A stretch of DNA of 64,000 nucleotides from Streptomyces sp. CB02959 (GTDB lineage: Bacteria > Actinomycetota > Actinomycetes > Streptomycetales > Streptomycetaceae): the NCBI RefSeq assembly GCF_002803155.1, contig NZ_NNBP01000020.1, forward strand, positions 118,145 to 182,144. The letters are read 5' to 3'. The notes under the pieces were generated by a model. It made no database searches. It worked only from the letters and a program-made list of their open reading frames with translations, and was not told where the DNA came from. A program made the position numbers and the translations under genes. Of the stretch, positions 9,734 through 18,622 are shown piece by piece (position 1 is the first letter of the stretch; each line of letters starts with the position of its first letter).

Positions 9734-10597
9734 TCGTCCTCCTTGACGTTATGGCACATGGGCGCGCGGAAGCACGCTCAGGCGTCCTGAGCAAGATGTG
9801 GACGGATTGTAGGGAGCCACGGTTGATCAAAACAGGGCGCCTCAAAGGGAATTCGCCTGATCCCGGCGAAGATCAAAAGGCCGAGGGTTCAACAAATTCG
9901 CCCGGACGGAGGAAACCCAGGAATTCACTGACTCCCGACCGATGATCTCTCTTTACTATTGATCCGCCCGCTGATCCCGCTGCTCAAAGACCTTGCACGG
10001 CAGCCCGATCCGCCTGCGAACGCTGTGAAACCGGAGGGAATTGAGCCGACCACCGGCCCCCCGAAGCCGCCACGCGACCCCCTCCGGCCCCTCCCGCGGC
10101 CCCTGGCAACCCCGTGACGCCCCATCAGATCCCGACCGGATCACATCGCCCGCAACGGGGCGGAAGGCCCTGGACGAGCCACCCGGCCACGCGACACCAG
10201 TACCACCTGGGCATCGGGGGCGCACGGCGGTGGGCGCCACGGCCCCACCACGGATCACGCGCAGCCGGGCCCGGCAACAGCAACGCGGGAGCGGCGGGGC
10301 GGGCCTACGGGGCCACCGCACCGCAGGGCGCGGGCCCACAGGACGCCAAGACGCAGAAAGGCATCAGAAGCCCGACACACGGCCGCGGAGCCACTCAGGA
10401 ACTCAGCAACCCAAGGACTCAAGAACTCAGAAACTCGGTACGCGCGAACGCAGCGCCCCGGATGGACACCGGACCTCGGGCTGAAACCGACGCCCCCGGG
10501 CCCGCCCGCAGGCCGAGCCGCATGCGCAACTACGGGTGTCCCACCCGCTACGGACGAGGACCGGCCGGCCGTCGTCCCACCCTCCGCTCGACGGTCC
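9734..10597. other. Long gene-free gap upstream of hppA
   Basis: About 860 bases between the anti-sigma gene and hppA, both minus strand. The part nearest hppA (9770-9960) is relatively AT-rich and should contain its promoter. Bases 10393-10436 hold a degenerate run of ACTCAG/AACTC units. Open frames across 10041-10695 have an amino-acid composition expected of random GC-rich DNA and no ribosome-binding sites, so no gene is called. Confidence 0.5.
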
Positions 10598-11035
10598 CTA
10601 CGGCAGGACCGGAGCCGGGTGTGCGGGCCAGCTCATCCGGATCCGCCCGCCGTCCTCACCCGAGCTCACCTCGACGTCGTCGACGAGCCCGCTGATGACC
10701 GCGAGGCCCATCTCGTCCTCGCCCTCGGCGTCGTTCTCCCCGACGCCCTCGGCCTCGGCACCGCCCGCGGCGGCCCCACCGGAGCCGGGGACCTCGTCGC
10801 CCACCTCGATCGAGAACTTCTTCTCGTCCTCGACCAGCACCACCCGCACCGGCGCCGTGATGCCATGGCTCTCGTGCAGCCCCACGGCTCGGCTGCACGC
10901 CTCGCCCACGGCGAGCCGCACCTCGTCCAGCACGGCCTCGTCCACCCCCGCACGCCGTGCCACGGCAGCCGCGACCAGACGCGCGGTCCGGACGTGCTCG
11001 GGAAGGGCGCTGAAGCGAAGTTCGACGGTGGCCAT
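10598..11035 (-). CDS. Anti-sigma factor (HATPase, RsbW type), partner of BldG
   Basis: 145 residues from ATG at 11035, with GAGGGGG upstream. HATPase fold of the SpoIIAB/RsbW type: LDEVRLAVGEACSRAV is the N-box helix, and MGLAVISGLVDDVEV with the following GGRIRMSW belongs to the C-terminal ATP-binding and strand region. A Gly/Ala/Glu-rich insert of about 30 residues separates the two. This is the gene that follows bldG in Streptomyces (SCO3548 in S. coelicolor), whose product antagonises BldG. It probably phosphorylates BldG and sequesters a sigma factor. The two genes share an operon, with a 111-base gap. Confidence 0.88.
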   Translation of the reverse strand: MATVELRFSALPEHVRTARLVAAAVARRAGVDEAVLDEVRLAVGEACSRAVGLHESHGITAPVRVVLVEDEKKFSIEVGDEVPGSGGAAAGGAEAEGVGENDAEGEDEMGLAVISGLVDDVEVSSGEDGGRIRMSWPAHPAPVLP

Positions 11036-11146
11036 GCCATCCCCCTCGTGATGCGGGCGTTGCAACGTAGGGGGCCGGACGGGTGCGTCCGGTACCCCCC
11101 ACTCCTTCCACCCCCCGCGCCCGGGGCGCGGGGGACCGGCGAACCG

Positions 11147-11488
11147 TCAGTCAGTGGCTGCGACGGCTTCGTCGACCGAGGTGTGGATCGGGAACACCTT
11201 GGTCAGTCCGGTGATTCGGAAGATCTTGAGAATGCGCTCCTGGTTGCAGACCAGGCGCAGCGAGCCCTCATGGGCACGCACCCGCTTGAGCCCACCAACC
11301 AGCACGCCGAGCCCTGTGGAGTCCAGGAAGTCGACACGTTCCATGTCCACCACGAGGTGGTAGCTTCCGTCGTTCACAAGCTCGACCAGCTGCTCGCGCA
11401 GCTTGGGCGCGGTGTATACATCAATCTCGCCACCGACCTCGACGACCGTACGGTCGCCAACGGTCCGGGTCGACAGGGACAGGTCCAC
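11147..11488 (-). CDS. bldG: Anti-anti-sigma factor BldG (STAS domain)
   Basis: 113 residues, essentially identical to Streptomyces BldG: a STAS domain starting MDLSLSTRTVGDRTVVEVGG with the phosphorylation site DFLDSTGLGVL (Ser57). BldG is required for aerial hyphae and antibiotic production, and releases a sigma factor when unphosphorylated. GTG start with GGAGG four bases upstream. First gene of the bldG/anti-sigma operon; divergent from the helicase gene, sharing about 80-160 bases of promoter region. Confidence 0.97.
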   Translation of the reverse strand: MDLSLSTRTVGDRTVVEVGGEIDVYTAPKLREQLVELVNDGSYHLVVDMERVDFLDSTGLGVLVGGLKRVRAHEGSLRLVCNQERILKIFRITGLTKVFPIHTSVDEAVAATD

Positions 11489-11567
11489 GGATCCTCCAGC
11501 ACCTTGCTATCGAGCGGTCGCCCCCCTGGGGCCTCCCCACCGAGGTAGGGGCGGATCGGCAGCCGCC

Positions 11568-11612
11568 ATGGCATTCAATCACTTACCAGCAGGCGTGCAC
11601 GACGCCTTGTGA
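11568..11612 (+). other. Fourteen-codon frame ended by TGA, in frame with the helicase
   Basis: ATG at 11568 opens MAFNHLPAGVHDAL and ends at TGA 11610-11612. The same frame then runs on without a stop as ALSVTPVTHSVPMAS into the helicase gene. As I recall helicase orthologues in other streptomycetes, many are annotated with this peptide as their N-terminus and a sense codon (Gly) at the TGA position. So this is either a nonsense change or a short upstream leader ORF. Confidence 0.5.
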
Positions 11613-11648
11613 GCATTGTCCGTCACACCGGTGACACACTCGGTGCCG

Positions 11649-14033
11649 ATGGCCTCCAATCGACTCCCGCCGGATCCTGGCGCGCGCACTTCCCCAGGCA
11701 TGATTCTCGACCGTCTGGCCCGGGGCGCGACCCGCGCTGCGCGCATCACTCATACGGAGCACTTGCCCCCGCGCATCGGCACCCATGCCGACTGGCCGGC
11801 ACGGATCCGGCCGGAAGTGGTCGATGCCATCCGTTCGGCCGGAATCGAGCGCCCCTGGGCCCACCAGGCACGGACATCCGAACACGCGCTGCGCGGCGAA
11901 TCGGTCGTGGTCGCCACCGGCACCGCCTCCGGCAAGTCACTGGCCTACCTGGCGCCGGTGCTCTCCACCCTCCTGGACGGCTCCGAGGCGCCCAACGGTC
12001 GGGGGGCCACGGCCCTGTACCTGGCGCCCACCAAGGCCCTGGCGGCCGACCAGCGGCGCGCCGTGCGCGAACTGGCCGCCCCGCTCGGCACGGCCGTCCG
12101 GCCCGCCGTCTACGACGGTGACACCCCGGTCGAGGAACGCGAGTGGGTCCGCCAGTACGCCAACTACGTGCTGACCAACCCGGACATGCTGCACCGCGGC
12201 ATCCTCCCGGCCCACCCCCGGTGGTCCTCCTTCCTGCGCGCACTGCGCTACGTCGTCATCGACGAATGCCACACCTACCGCGGCGTCTTCGGCTCCCACG
12301 TCGCGCAGGTGATCCGCCGGCTGCGCCGGATCTGCGCCCGCTACGGCGCCGAGCCGGTCTTCCTGCTGGCCTCCGCCACCGCCGCGGAGCCGGCCCAGGC
12401 CGCGTCCCGGCTCACCGGGCTGCCCGTGGCCGAGATCACCCAGGACACCTCCCCGCGCGGCGAGTTGGTCTTCGCGCTGTGGGAGCCGCCGCTGACCGAG
12501 CTCCACGGCGAGCAGGGCGCGCCGGTCCGCCGCACCGCGACCGCCGAGACCGCCGATCTGCTCACCGACCTCGCCGTCCAGGGCGTGCGGACGGTCGCCT
12601 TCGTCCGCTCCCGGCGCGGTGCCGAACTGATCGCCCTGATCGCGCAGGAGCGGCTCGCGGAGGTGGACCGCTCGCTGCCCGCGCGGATCGCCGCGTACCG
12701 GGGCGGCTATCTGCCCGAGGAGCGCCGGGCCCTCGAACGCGCCCTGCACAGCGGCGAGCTTCTCGGGCTGGCCGCCACCACCGCCCTGGAACTGGGCGTG
12801 GACGTCTCCGGCCTCGACGCCGTGGTCATCGCGGGCTATCCCGGCACCCGCGCCTCCCTGTGGCAGCAGGCCGGCCGGGCGGGCCGCGCCGGGCAGGGCG
12901 CGCTGGCCGTCCTGGTGGCCCGCGACGACCCGCTGGACACCTATCTCGTCCACCACCCCGAGGCGCTGTTCGACCAGCCCGTCGAGTCGACCGTGCTCGA
13001 CCCGGACAACCCGTACGTGCTCGCCCCGCACCTCTGCGCGGCCGCCTCCGAACTGCCGCTCACCGAGGCCGACTTCCCGCTCTTCGGCCCGGAGACCGCC
13101 GGGCTGCTGCCCCAGCTGGAGGCCGCGAACCTGCTCCGGCGGCGGACCGCCGCCTGGTACTGGACGCGCCGCGAGCGGGCCGCCGACCTCACCGACATCC
13201 GCGGCCAGGGCGGCTCGCCCGTTCAGGTCGTCGAGGCCGGCACCGGGCGGCTGCTGGGCACCGTCGACGCCGCGGCGGCGCACACCACCGTCCACGACGG
13301 GGCGGTCCACCTCCATCAGGGCCGCAGCTACCTCGTCCGGCACCTGGACCTGGCGGATGACGTCGCCCTCGTGGAGGAGGCCGATCCGCCGTATTCGACG
13401 ACCGCCCGCGACACCACCGCGATCTCCATCCTGGAGACCGACACCGAGGTCCCCTGGGGCGACGCCCGGCTGTGCTTCGGCTCCGTGGAGGTCACCAATC
13501 AGGTCGTCTCCTTCCTGCGCCGCAAACTGATCACCGGGGAGGTCCTGGGCGAGACCAAGCTCGACCTGCCGCCCCGTACGCTGCGCACCCGCGCAGTGTG
13601 GTGGACGGTCACCGAGGACCAGCTCGACGCCGCCCGGGTCAATCCCGAGCAGCTGGGCGGCGCCCTGCACGCCGCCGAGCACGCCTCCATCGGGATGCTG
13701 CCGCTCTTCGCCACCTGCGACCGCTGGGACATCGGCGGCGTCTCCGTCCCCCTGCACCCGGACACCCTGCTGCCGGCGGTCTTCGTCTACGACGGCCACC
13801 CCGGCGGCGCGGGCTTCGCCGAACGCGCCTTCCACACGGCCGCGGAATGGCTCGCCGCCACCCGCAGCGCCATCGCCGCCTGCGAGTGCGAGGCCGGCTG
13901 CCCGTCCTGCATCCAGTCCCCCAAGTGCGGCAACGGCAACGACCCGCTCCACAAACGGGGCGCCATCCGACTCCTGGGGGAACTGCTCCGCGGGGCGCCG
14001 GAAAACCAGGGCCGCATACCGGACACGGTCTAG
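11649..14033 (+). CDS. DEAD/DECH-box helicase with C-terminal DUF1998 metal-binding domain
   Basis: About 794 residues. Helicase motifs in order: Walker A VATGTASGKS, motif Ia APTKALAADQ, DECH (VVIDECHTYRGVFGSH), motif III LLASATA, and motif VI QQAGRAGRAGQ. The C-terminal DUF1998 region ends in the cysteine cluster CECEAGCPSCIQSPKCGNGN, a likely zinc or iron-sulfur site. It is an ATP-driven nucleic-acid helicase related to the MrfA/YprA family. It sits beside the tad secretion operon, the neighbourhood in which this helicase is typically found in actinobacteria. ATG 11649 is chosen, but TTG 11616 and GTG 11631 or 11643 are in frame and none has a clear ribosome-binding site. An in-frame TGA at 11610 limits the upstream extent. 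Confidence 0.9.
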   Translation: MASNRLPPDPGARTSPGMILDRLARGATRAARITHTEHLPPRIGTHADWPARIRPEVVDAIRSAGIERPWAHQARTSEHALRGESVVVATGTASGKSLAYLAPVLSTLLDGSEAPNGRGATALYLAPTKALAADQRRAVRELAAPLGTAVRPAVYDGDTPVEEREWVRQYANYVLTNPDMLHRGILPAHPRWSSFLRALRYVVIDECHTYRGVFGSHVAQVIRRLRRICARYGAEPVFLLASATAAEPAQAASRLTGLPVAEITQDTSPRGELVFALWEPPLTELHGEQGAPVRRTATAETADLLTDLAVQGVRTVAFVRSRRGAELIALIAQERLAEVDRSLPARIAAYRGGYLPEERRALERALHSGELLGLAATTALELGVDVSGLDAVVIAGYPGTRASLWQQAGRAGRAGQGALAVLVARDDPLDTYLVHHPEALFDQPVESTVLDPDNPYVLAPHLCAAASELPLTEADFPLFGPETAGLLPQLEAANLLRRRTAAWYWTRRERAADLTDIRGQGGSPVQVVEAGTGRLLGTVDAAAAHTTVHDGAVHLHQGRSYLVRHLDLADDVALVEEADPPYSTTARDTTAISILETDTEVPWGDARLCFGSVEVTNQVVSFLRRKLITGEVLGETKLDLPPRTLRTRAVWWTVTEDQLDAARVNPEQLGGALHAAEHASIGMLPLFATCDRWDIGGVSVPLHPDTLLPAVFVYDGHPGGAGFAERAFHTAAEWLAATRSAIAACECEAGCPSCIQSPKCGNGNDPLHKRGAIRLLGELLRGAPENQGRIPDTV

Positions 14034-14499
14034 GGCCGGTGGCCGAACTCCCGGCGCCTGCCCGCGGGCCGGTCCGGGTGCCTTCCCGCCGCCGGCCCGG
14101 GGCGGGAGTGCGCCCGCCATCCCTTGAGGGTGTGCCCTCGGGGGCGTGCTCCTGATGTGCCGGGCGCCGGCGCCCGTACGGGGTGGTCCGCCACCACCGC
14201 GCGGTGCGGCGAGCGTGCGTGCGGGGGAGGGACGACACGCAGGCGGGGGCTTGCCGACCGCGCCTCGCGGTCGTGCCGGGCCGGGGGCTCCGGGCAGCGC
14301 CCGACGAGCGCGCGGCGGTCCGGCCCGGACCGCCGGCGCGGGCCCGGCAACCACGCCCGATACGGGCTCGGCGCCCACGGCCCGGCCCGTCCCCCGCACC
14401 GCTCCGGCGCCCGCGACCGCCCCCGTTCCCCCTGCCGGACCGCGCACCCCTGCCGGGCCGCCGTCCACCACCGCCCCGGTGTCCGGCGCGCCCGCGGTG

Positions 14500-14832
14500 G
14501 GCCCCGCCCGGGACCGTACCCGCGAGGTGAACGGACCGCCGCCGGCCTCGACCGTGACGTCGGCGATCAGCTCGGCCACCGCACAGCGCACCACGCGGGT
14601 GTGCTGCCCGGCGGCCACCCGGCGCGCCGTGGCACAGGCCGCCGCCGGGCCCCGGAGGGCCTCGTCCGCGGCCGCCAGCGCCGCCAGGTCCGCCGCCGCA
14701 CCCGCCCGGTGCCGGGCGGCGACCGCCTGCCCGACGGCCATCAGCCCGGCGAAGACCGCGCACAGGGCCGCCGCCGCGAAGATCGTCCACACCGTGGCGG
14801 AACCCGCGTCACCGCACCGTTTCCTCCGCAAG
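14500..14832 (-). CDS. TadE-like secretion-neighbourhood protein, 3' end undefined
   Basis: Starts TTG 14832 (MRRKRCGDAGSATVW), with GAGAGG nine bases upstream inside the previous gene. One hydrophobic helix (TIFAAAALCAVFAGLMAVGQ) is followed by AARHRAGAAADLAALAAAD, the signature of the TadE/Rv3654c-like proteins found beside the DECH helicase, and by spaced Cys residues. About 111 codons are recognisable. The frame then has no stop and continues as low-complexity Ala/Gly/Pro/Arg sequence through 14034 and antisense to the helicase. The real end is therefore unclear; the 3' part may be degenerate. It overlaps the upstream TadE gene by 24 bases. Confidence 0.65.
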
Positions 14833-15219
14833 GGCCACCGCCTCTCCCCTGACCCGCAGCGGCAGCCGGCCCGCCCCTGGCAACGCGGCCTCGACCCGTA
14901 CGCGCACCAGGTCGCCCTCGCGCGAGAGCTCGATTCGCGCGCCCCTGGGAGCCGCCCCGCGGGCGGCGACGAGGACCTGTGCCGGCGGCTCCTGCCGGGC
15001 GGCCGCGCGGGCGGCGGCCCGTGCGGCGTCCACACAGGCGATCCGGGCGCAGGCGGCCAGCAGCCCCCAGACCAGCGCCGCGGCGACCGCCACCAGCACC
15101 GGCAGCACCACCGCCGCCTCCGCCGTCACGAACCCGGCGTCCCACGGCGCGCGTCCGCCGGGCGGGCCCGCACCGGCCGGCGCGGCGCGGGCCCGTCCGC
15201 GGCCCTCAGAACGGCACAT
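14809..15219 (-). CDS. TadE-family pilus assembly protein
   Basis: 136 residues. After a 40-residue basic N-terminus comes the TadE motif DAGFVTAEAAVVLPVLVAV, in which the helix with an N-terminal Glu resembles a type IV prepilin segment. About 75 residues with a predicted beta-rich periplasmic face follow (IELSREGDLVRVRVEAALPG). AAAGGG is six bases before ATG 15219. Belongs to the Flp-pilus/type IVb (tad) operon. It sits directly downstream of the interrupted DUF4244 pilin gene and overlaps its last codons, so it should now be cut off from the operon's own promoter. Confidence 0.82.
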   Translation of the reverse strand: MCRSEGRGRARAAPAGAGPPGGRAPWDAGFVTAEAAVVLPVLVAVAAALVWGLLAACARIACVDAARAAARAAARQEPPAQVLVAARGAAPRGARIELSREGDLVRVRVEAALPGAGRLPLRVRGEAVALAEETVR

Positions 15220-15337
15220 CGAGCGCCCTTTGGAGCACGGACCGCAGCGCCGCGGCCACCGGCCCACTCGTCACGAGCTTGTAGAGCACCGCCGCGAACG
15301 CACACGCCGCCAACGTCCCCACCGCGTACTCCGCGGT
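15206..15337 (-). pseudogene. DUF4244 pilin-like gene, 3' part, split by mobile element
   Basis: Codons 20-62 of a DUF4244 gene: TAEYAVGTLAACAFAAVLYK, then LVTSGPVAAALRSVLQRALDVPF and a stop. The Glu five residues before the hydrophobic helix and the AEYAVGT motif are the family hallmarks (small Flp-like pilins of the tad cluster). The 5' part lies at 28214-28270. Reading revcomp(28214-28270), then AC, then revcomp(15206-15335) gives an unbroken 62-residue protein containing the canonical GMSTAEYAVGT. The gene is thus disrupted by insertion and not by point mutation. Confidence 0.92.
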
Positions 15338-15340
15338 TAT

Positions 15341-15372
15341 CACTGCTTAGTCGTCGTGTCTCAAACAGGCTG
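15341..15372 (+). repeat. Left terminal repeat blocks of the element
   Basis: Block A CACTGCTTAGTCGT (15341-15354) and block B GTGTCTCAAACAGGCTG (15356-15372). Both recur in inverted orientation at the right end: CACTGACCGAGTCGT (28214-28200) and GTGTCCCACACAGGCTG (28189-28173). Block B matches at 15 of 17 positions. Probable recombinase-binding sites. Confidence 0.7.
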
Positions 15373-15401
15373 GTTCACCATCGAGAGTCCATCGAAGTCT
15401 C

Positions 15402-15431
15402 TTGCACTTATCGGCGTCTCATAACTACGTT
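15402..15431 (+). promoter_or_regulatory. Promoter of the recombinase operon
   Basis: TTGCAC, an 18-base spacer, then TACGTT, ending six bases before ATG 15438. This geometry predicts a leaderless transcript and supports the chosen start of recombinase 1, which has no Shine-Dalgarno sequence. Confidence 0.5.
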
Positions 15432-15437
15432 CGGTAC

Positions 15438-16892
15438 ATGCACTTGATCTTCTACAGCCCCAGCGAGTGGGACACATGGGGCTTGAGCCGACGCCCCTTG
15501 ATCCCCGAGGGCATGCCCGTACTCATCGACGAGGACCTAGTCCTGGAGGAGAGCGGCAGGCCGCGACCGGCGGCGGTGGCCAACGTGTGGTTCCGGGAGC
15601 TACCGGTCAGCGGCGCCCCGGCACGGAGGACCTGGAAGACGTACGCCCAGGCCGTCCGGGCCTGGCTGGAGTTCCTCGCCGACCGGGGCGTTGATCCGTT
15701 TGGGGAACGAAACGAGGTGCGGGCCGCGCTGAGCGCATTCTCGGAGTACCGGTTCGCCGGCCCCTTGAAGGCCAGATGGGAGGCGGGCACCTGGAACCTG
15801 AACATCAACGCGGTGGCTCGGTTTTACGATTGGGCCGTTGACCAGGGCCATTGCGCCGCTCAGCCCTTCACATACACGATCGTGCGGCGGTACACCGATG
15901 CCGGGGCTCAGAAGGCTCGCCGCAACACGGCGTCGGTCCGGGTGGCGAAGCCACATGCGCGGGTGAAGTACCTGGAATCGGATTTCCGCCAGATGTTCGT
16001 GCGGGCATTGGCGGGGCTGCGTCCCGACGGTGAGCCGGACGGCTTCCGGGGGCGTCATCTGGGCCGCAACGCGGCGATGGCGACGCTGGTGTTCTCCAGC
16101 GGGAAGCGTGCGCAGGAATTCACTCATCTGCTGTCGTACGAGTTGCCTTCTCTTCCGGCACGGCGGAGCGATGTCCCCATCCGGTTTCCACTGGCCGCGC
16201 AGATCACCAAGGGCAAGAAGGCCCGGGAGACGTGGACCGATTACGACGCGCTGCTAGAGATGCACCAGTACATGGACCTGGACCGGGCCACTGTCCTGAT
16301 GGGCCGCACGTACGCACCGAATGCACGGCTGGGTGCCCCTTTGCCGGTCACGAACCCGGACTGGGAGGGCGGCACGGTCGGCGGCCGGCGCATGTCGTGG
16401 CGGAAGCTGACGCTGAACGAGCGACTGCGGATGGTGACGCCGGAGGGCAATCCGGCGATCATCGCGGTTCAGTCAGACGGGTCCCCGTTCGTCGACTGGG
16501 CAACGACATTCCGGCGCACGTCAGAGCGGATCCGGCGGGACTTCGAGCCGCGATTCCCCACCGTGACGCCTCACATGCTGCGGCATTCCTTCGCAATGGC
16601 GACGCTGGAGAAGCTGGTCAAGGGCCACTACGCACGGGCTGCGGCGCTAGTGACTGACGCCGATGAAGACGCCGCGTTGGCTCTGTATCTGACGAAGCAA
16701 GATCCGTTGATGGTGCTGCGGGACCTGCTGGGACACAGCAGCGTGACCACGACGGAGATGTACCTCGCTCGCCTGGACGTGCAGCGGATCTACCGCGATG
16801 TCTACCGCGAGGCAGGTCAGCACAGCGGCGCTGCCATGGCCGAAGCCGCGGCTGAGTTCGGCGACGAAGATGAGGGGGACGAGCCGTGGTAA
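15438..16892 (+). CDS. Tyrosine recombinase 1 of the trio
   Basis: 484 residues. An N-terminal SAM-like core-binding domain (TWKTYAQAVRAWLEFLADRG) precedes the C-terminal phage-integrase catalytic domain. The catalytic set is complete: Arg224 (SSGKRAQEF), His379 and Arg382 (HMLRHSFA), His433 and the nucleophile Tyr442 (GHSSVTTTEMYL). It cuts and rejoins DNA at the element ends. An acidic tail (FGDEDEGDEPW) closes the protein. It overlaps recombinase 2 by seven bases. Its size and order fit the first member of a RIT/Tn554-type set. Confidence 0.92.
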   Translation: MHLIFYSPSEWDTWGLSRRPLIPEGMPVLIDEDLVLEESGRPRPAAVANVWFRELPVSGAPARRTWKTYAQAVRAWLEFLADRGVDPFGERNEVRAALSAFSEYRFAGPLKARWEAGTWNLNINAVARFYDWAVDQGHCAAQPFTYTIVRRYTDAGAQKARRNTASVRVAKPHARVKYLESDFRQMFVRALAGLRPDGEPDGFRGRHLGRNAAMATLVFSSGKRAQEFTHLLSYELPSLPARRSDVPIRFPLAAQITKGKKARETWTDYDALLEMHQYMDLDRATVLMGRTYAPNARLGAPLPVTNPDWEGGTVGGRRMSWRKLTLNERLRMVTPEGNPAIIAVQSDGSPFVDWATTFRRTSERIRRDFEPRFPTVTPHMLRHSFAMATLEKLVKGHYARAAALVTDADEDAALALYLTKQDPLMVLRDLLGHSSVTTTEMYLARLDVQRIYRDVYREAGQHSGAAMAEAAAEFGDEDEGDEPW

Positions 16893-18622
16893 CCCGGGTC
16901 GAGCTGGATCCGCTGCGGGTGGAGTGCACCTTTCCGAACGGCACCGCGTGGACTGCGCACTTGGACACGACACCCAACCCCCGACTGGCGCGGGACCTGG
17001 CCCACGGGCTGGTGGAGCTGATCCACCCGTTGGGCGATATCAAGACCAGGATCGGCGCGGTGCAGTTCGCGTCCACCATCCGTCGCATGGTGGACGAGCT
17101 GCACCAGGCCGGGTTCAGTGGCGGGGTCGAAGACCTGACCAAGCCGATCATGCTGAAGTACTGGATGGCGGTAACCGGTGTCCGCGTTCAGCGCACGAGA
17201 GGGCTGTTGCAGGGCTGCGGCACGAGGGTTGATCCCGCCCTGCGGGAGTACCTGGACGGGCGGGCGGTGAAGATGCCGCCCGTCGGTAAGCCACTTGAGC
17301 CGTATACCGAAGGTGAGTGGCAGCGGATCGAATCCGCGCTCCAGGGCGCCGTACGGCAGATATTCGTCGATCACGGCGAGGTACTGGCGCTGGCCAAACT
17401 AGGTCCGGACGGACACGATGACCGGCAAGTCTTTGCCTGGCTGCTGCTGAATCGAGGTCCGCTGAAACTCGCGGACGCGGCACGCGAGATGGGCGTTTCG
17501 GTCGACGCGTTCCGTAACGGCGTGGGCGCCCAGTACGTCGCTATGCGGGCGGCCCTGTTCCCGGATGTCGCTGCCGTCTACCGGTTGCGGATCCTGCTCG
17601 GCGTCTACTGCGGTGTGGTCGCCGACGGCATCCGCGACTTGGGGCTGGAGGACTTCACCTGGGCCGGGGACCGGACCCTGCTCATGGACTACATCAAGAA
17701 CCGTCGAGGGCCGGAGGGGGTGAACCTGTCCTCACGGGCAGTCCGCCTGCTGGAGCGGTGGCTTGAGCTGTCTGCACCGCTTCGCCGATTCGCTCCGCCG
17801 GAGTCCGCCGATCACTTGTGGATCTTCCGGGCCCAACAACACGTGCCCGGCCAGCCACGAGGTCGCCTAGGTGTGCTCTCCCCGATCACGGCCCACGCCA
17901 GCGGGCACAAGGCCCGCCAACGCATTCCGAGCGAGCTCGGGCTGATGACGGATGCTGGTGAGCCTCTCCAGCTGCACGCCGGACGGATCCGCACGACGTA
18001 CCACAACATGCTGGCTCGACGGGGCTGGACTGGACGAACGAAGATCGACCCAAACCACACCACGGGCGTGGAAGGCAGCCACTACGTCTCGACGACCACA
18101 CCCGCCCAGGCCGAAGCGGTGGAAACGATCATCGAGGATGCCCAGAGCGACATCTTGCGTCGGGCTCGGCCCGCAACGGTGCTGACGGAGACTGAAGCAG
18201 CGGAGTTCGCCGCCTCACGACCCGAGGAGCTACCCCGTCTGGGCCTTGACGAGGGAGCCATGGCCGAATTGCTGGGCGGCGAGATGGACGTCTTCACCGC
18301 GGCGTGCGCGAACCAGCTGGCAGGGCTGCACGGGCCGAAGGGCAAGCCCTGCCCGGCCCGGCCGTGGGTGTGCCTGCTGTGCCCGCTGTCGGTGTTCATG
18401 CCCAGGCATGCGCCGAACCTGCTACGGCTGAAAGCGTATTTCTCGCGGCAATCACGGCGGATGACCGTGGACCAGTTCCTCGCGGTCTTCGGCCCGTACG
18501 CGGACCGTCTCGATCACGAGATCCTGCCCCGCTTCGCACCGGCGGTGCTTGAAGCAGCTTCGCTGGAGGTTGCCGACGACGATCAGGAGCTCCCCCTCCG
18601 TCCCGAGGAGGCAACCGCATGA
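16886..18622 (+). CDS. Tyrosine recombinase 2 of the trio (divergent)
   Basis: 578 residues from GTG 16886, with GAGGGGGA upstream inside recombinase 1. The C-terminal half keeps His364 and Arg367 (LHAGRIRTTYHNML), and His391 with Tyr400 (NHTTGVEGSHY), at the canonical nine-residue spacing. The first catalytic Arg motif seems lost: the segment where RxxE is expected reads GVVADGIRDLGLEDF. Residues 470-510 contain CANQLAGLHGPKGKPCPARP and CLLCPLSVF, a cysteine pattern suggesting a zinc knuckle. Likely a structural or partly active partner of the other two recombinases. It overlaps recombinase 3 by four bases (ATGA). Confidence 0.85.
   Translation: MVTRVELDPLRVECTFPNGTAWTAHLDTTPNPRLARDLAHGLVELIHPLGDIKTRIGAVQFASTIRRMVDELHQAGFSGGVEDLTKPIMLKYWMAVTGVRVQRTRGLLQGCGTRVDPALREYLDGRAVKMPPVGKPLEPYTEGEWQRIESALQGAVRQIFVDHGEVLALAKLGPDGHDDRQVFAWLLLNRGPLKLADAAREMGVSVDAFRNGVGAQYVAMRAALFPDVAAVYRLRILLGVYCGVVADGIRDLGLEDFTWAGDRTLLMDYIKNRRGPEGVNLSSRAVRLLERWLELSAPLRRFAPPESADHLWIFRAQQHVPGQPRGRLGVLSPITAHASGHKARQRIPSELGLMTDAGEPLQLHAGRIRTTYHNMLARRGWTGRTKIDPNHTTGVEGSHYVSTTTPAQAEAVETIIEDAQSDILRRARPATVLTETEAAEFAASRPEELPRLGLDEGAMAELLGGEMDVFTAACANQLAGLHGPKGKPCPARPWVCLLCPLSVFMPRHAPNLLRLKAYFSRQSRRMTVDQFLAVFGPYADRLDHEILPRFAPAVLEAASLEVADDDQELPLRPEEATA

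Noticed and set aside
7493..9790. Long plus-strand frame opposite hppA
   Set aside because: Antisense shadow: very rich in Gln, Arg, His and Asp, with no start signals, covering an unambiguous membrane protein gene.
10041..10695. Overlapping plus-strand frames in the gap before the anti-sigma gene
   Set aside because: No ribosome-binding sites, random-looking composition, and they overlap a region better read as noncoding.
11937..15035. Continuous minus-strand frame of over 1000 codons across the helicase and TadE-like genes
   Set aside because: Apart from the TadE-like start region it is antisense to the helicase and follows from the GC-rich third codon positions of the opposite strand; composition is Arg/Gly/Ala shadow sequence.
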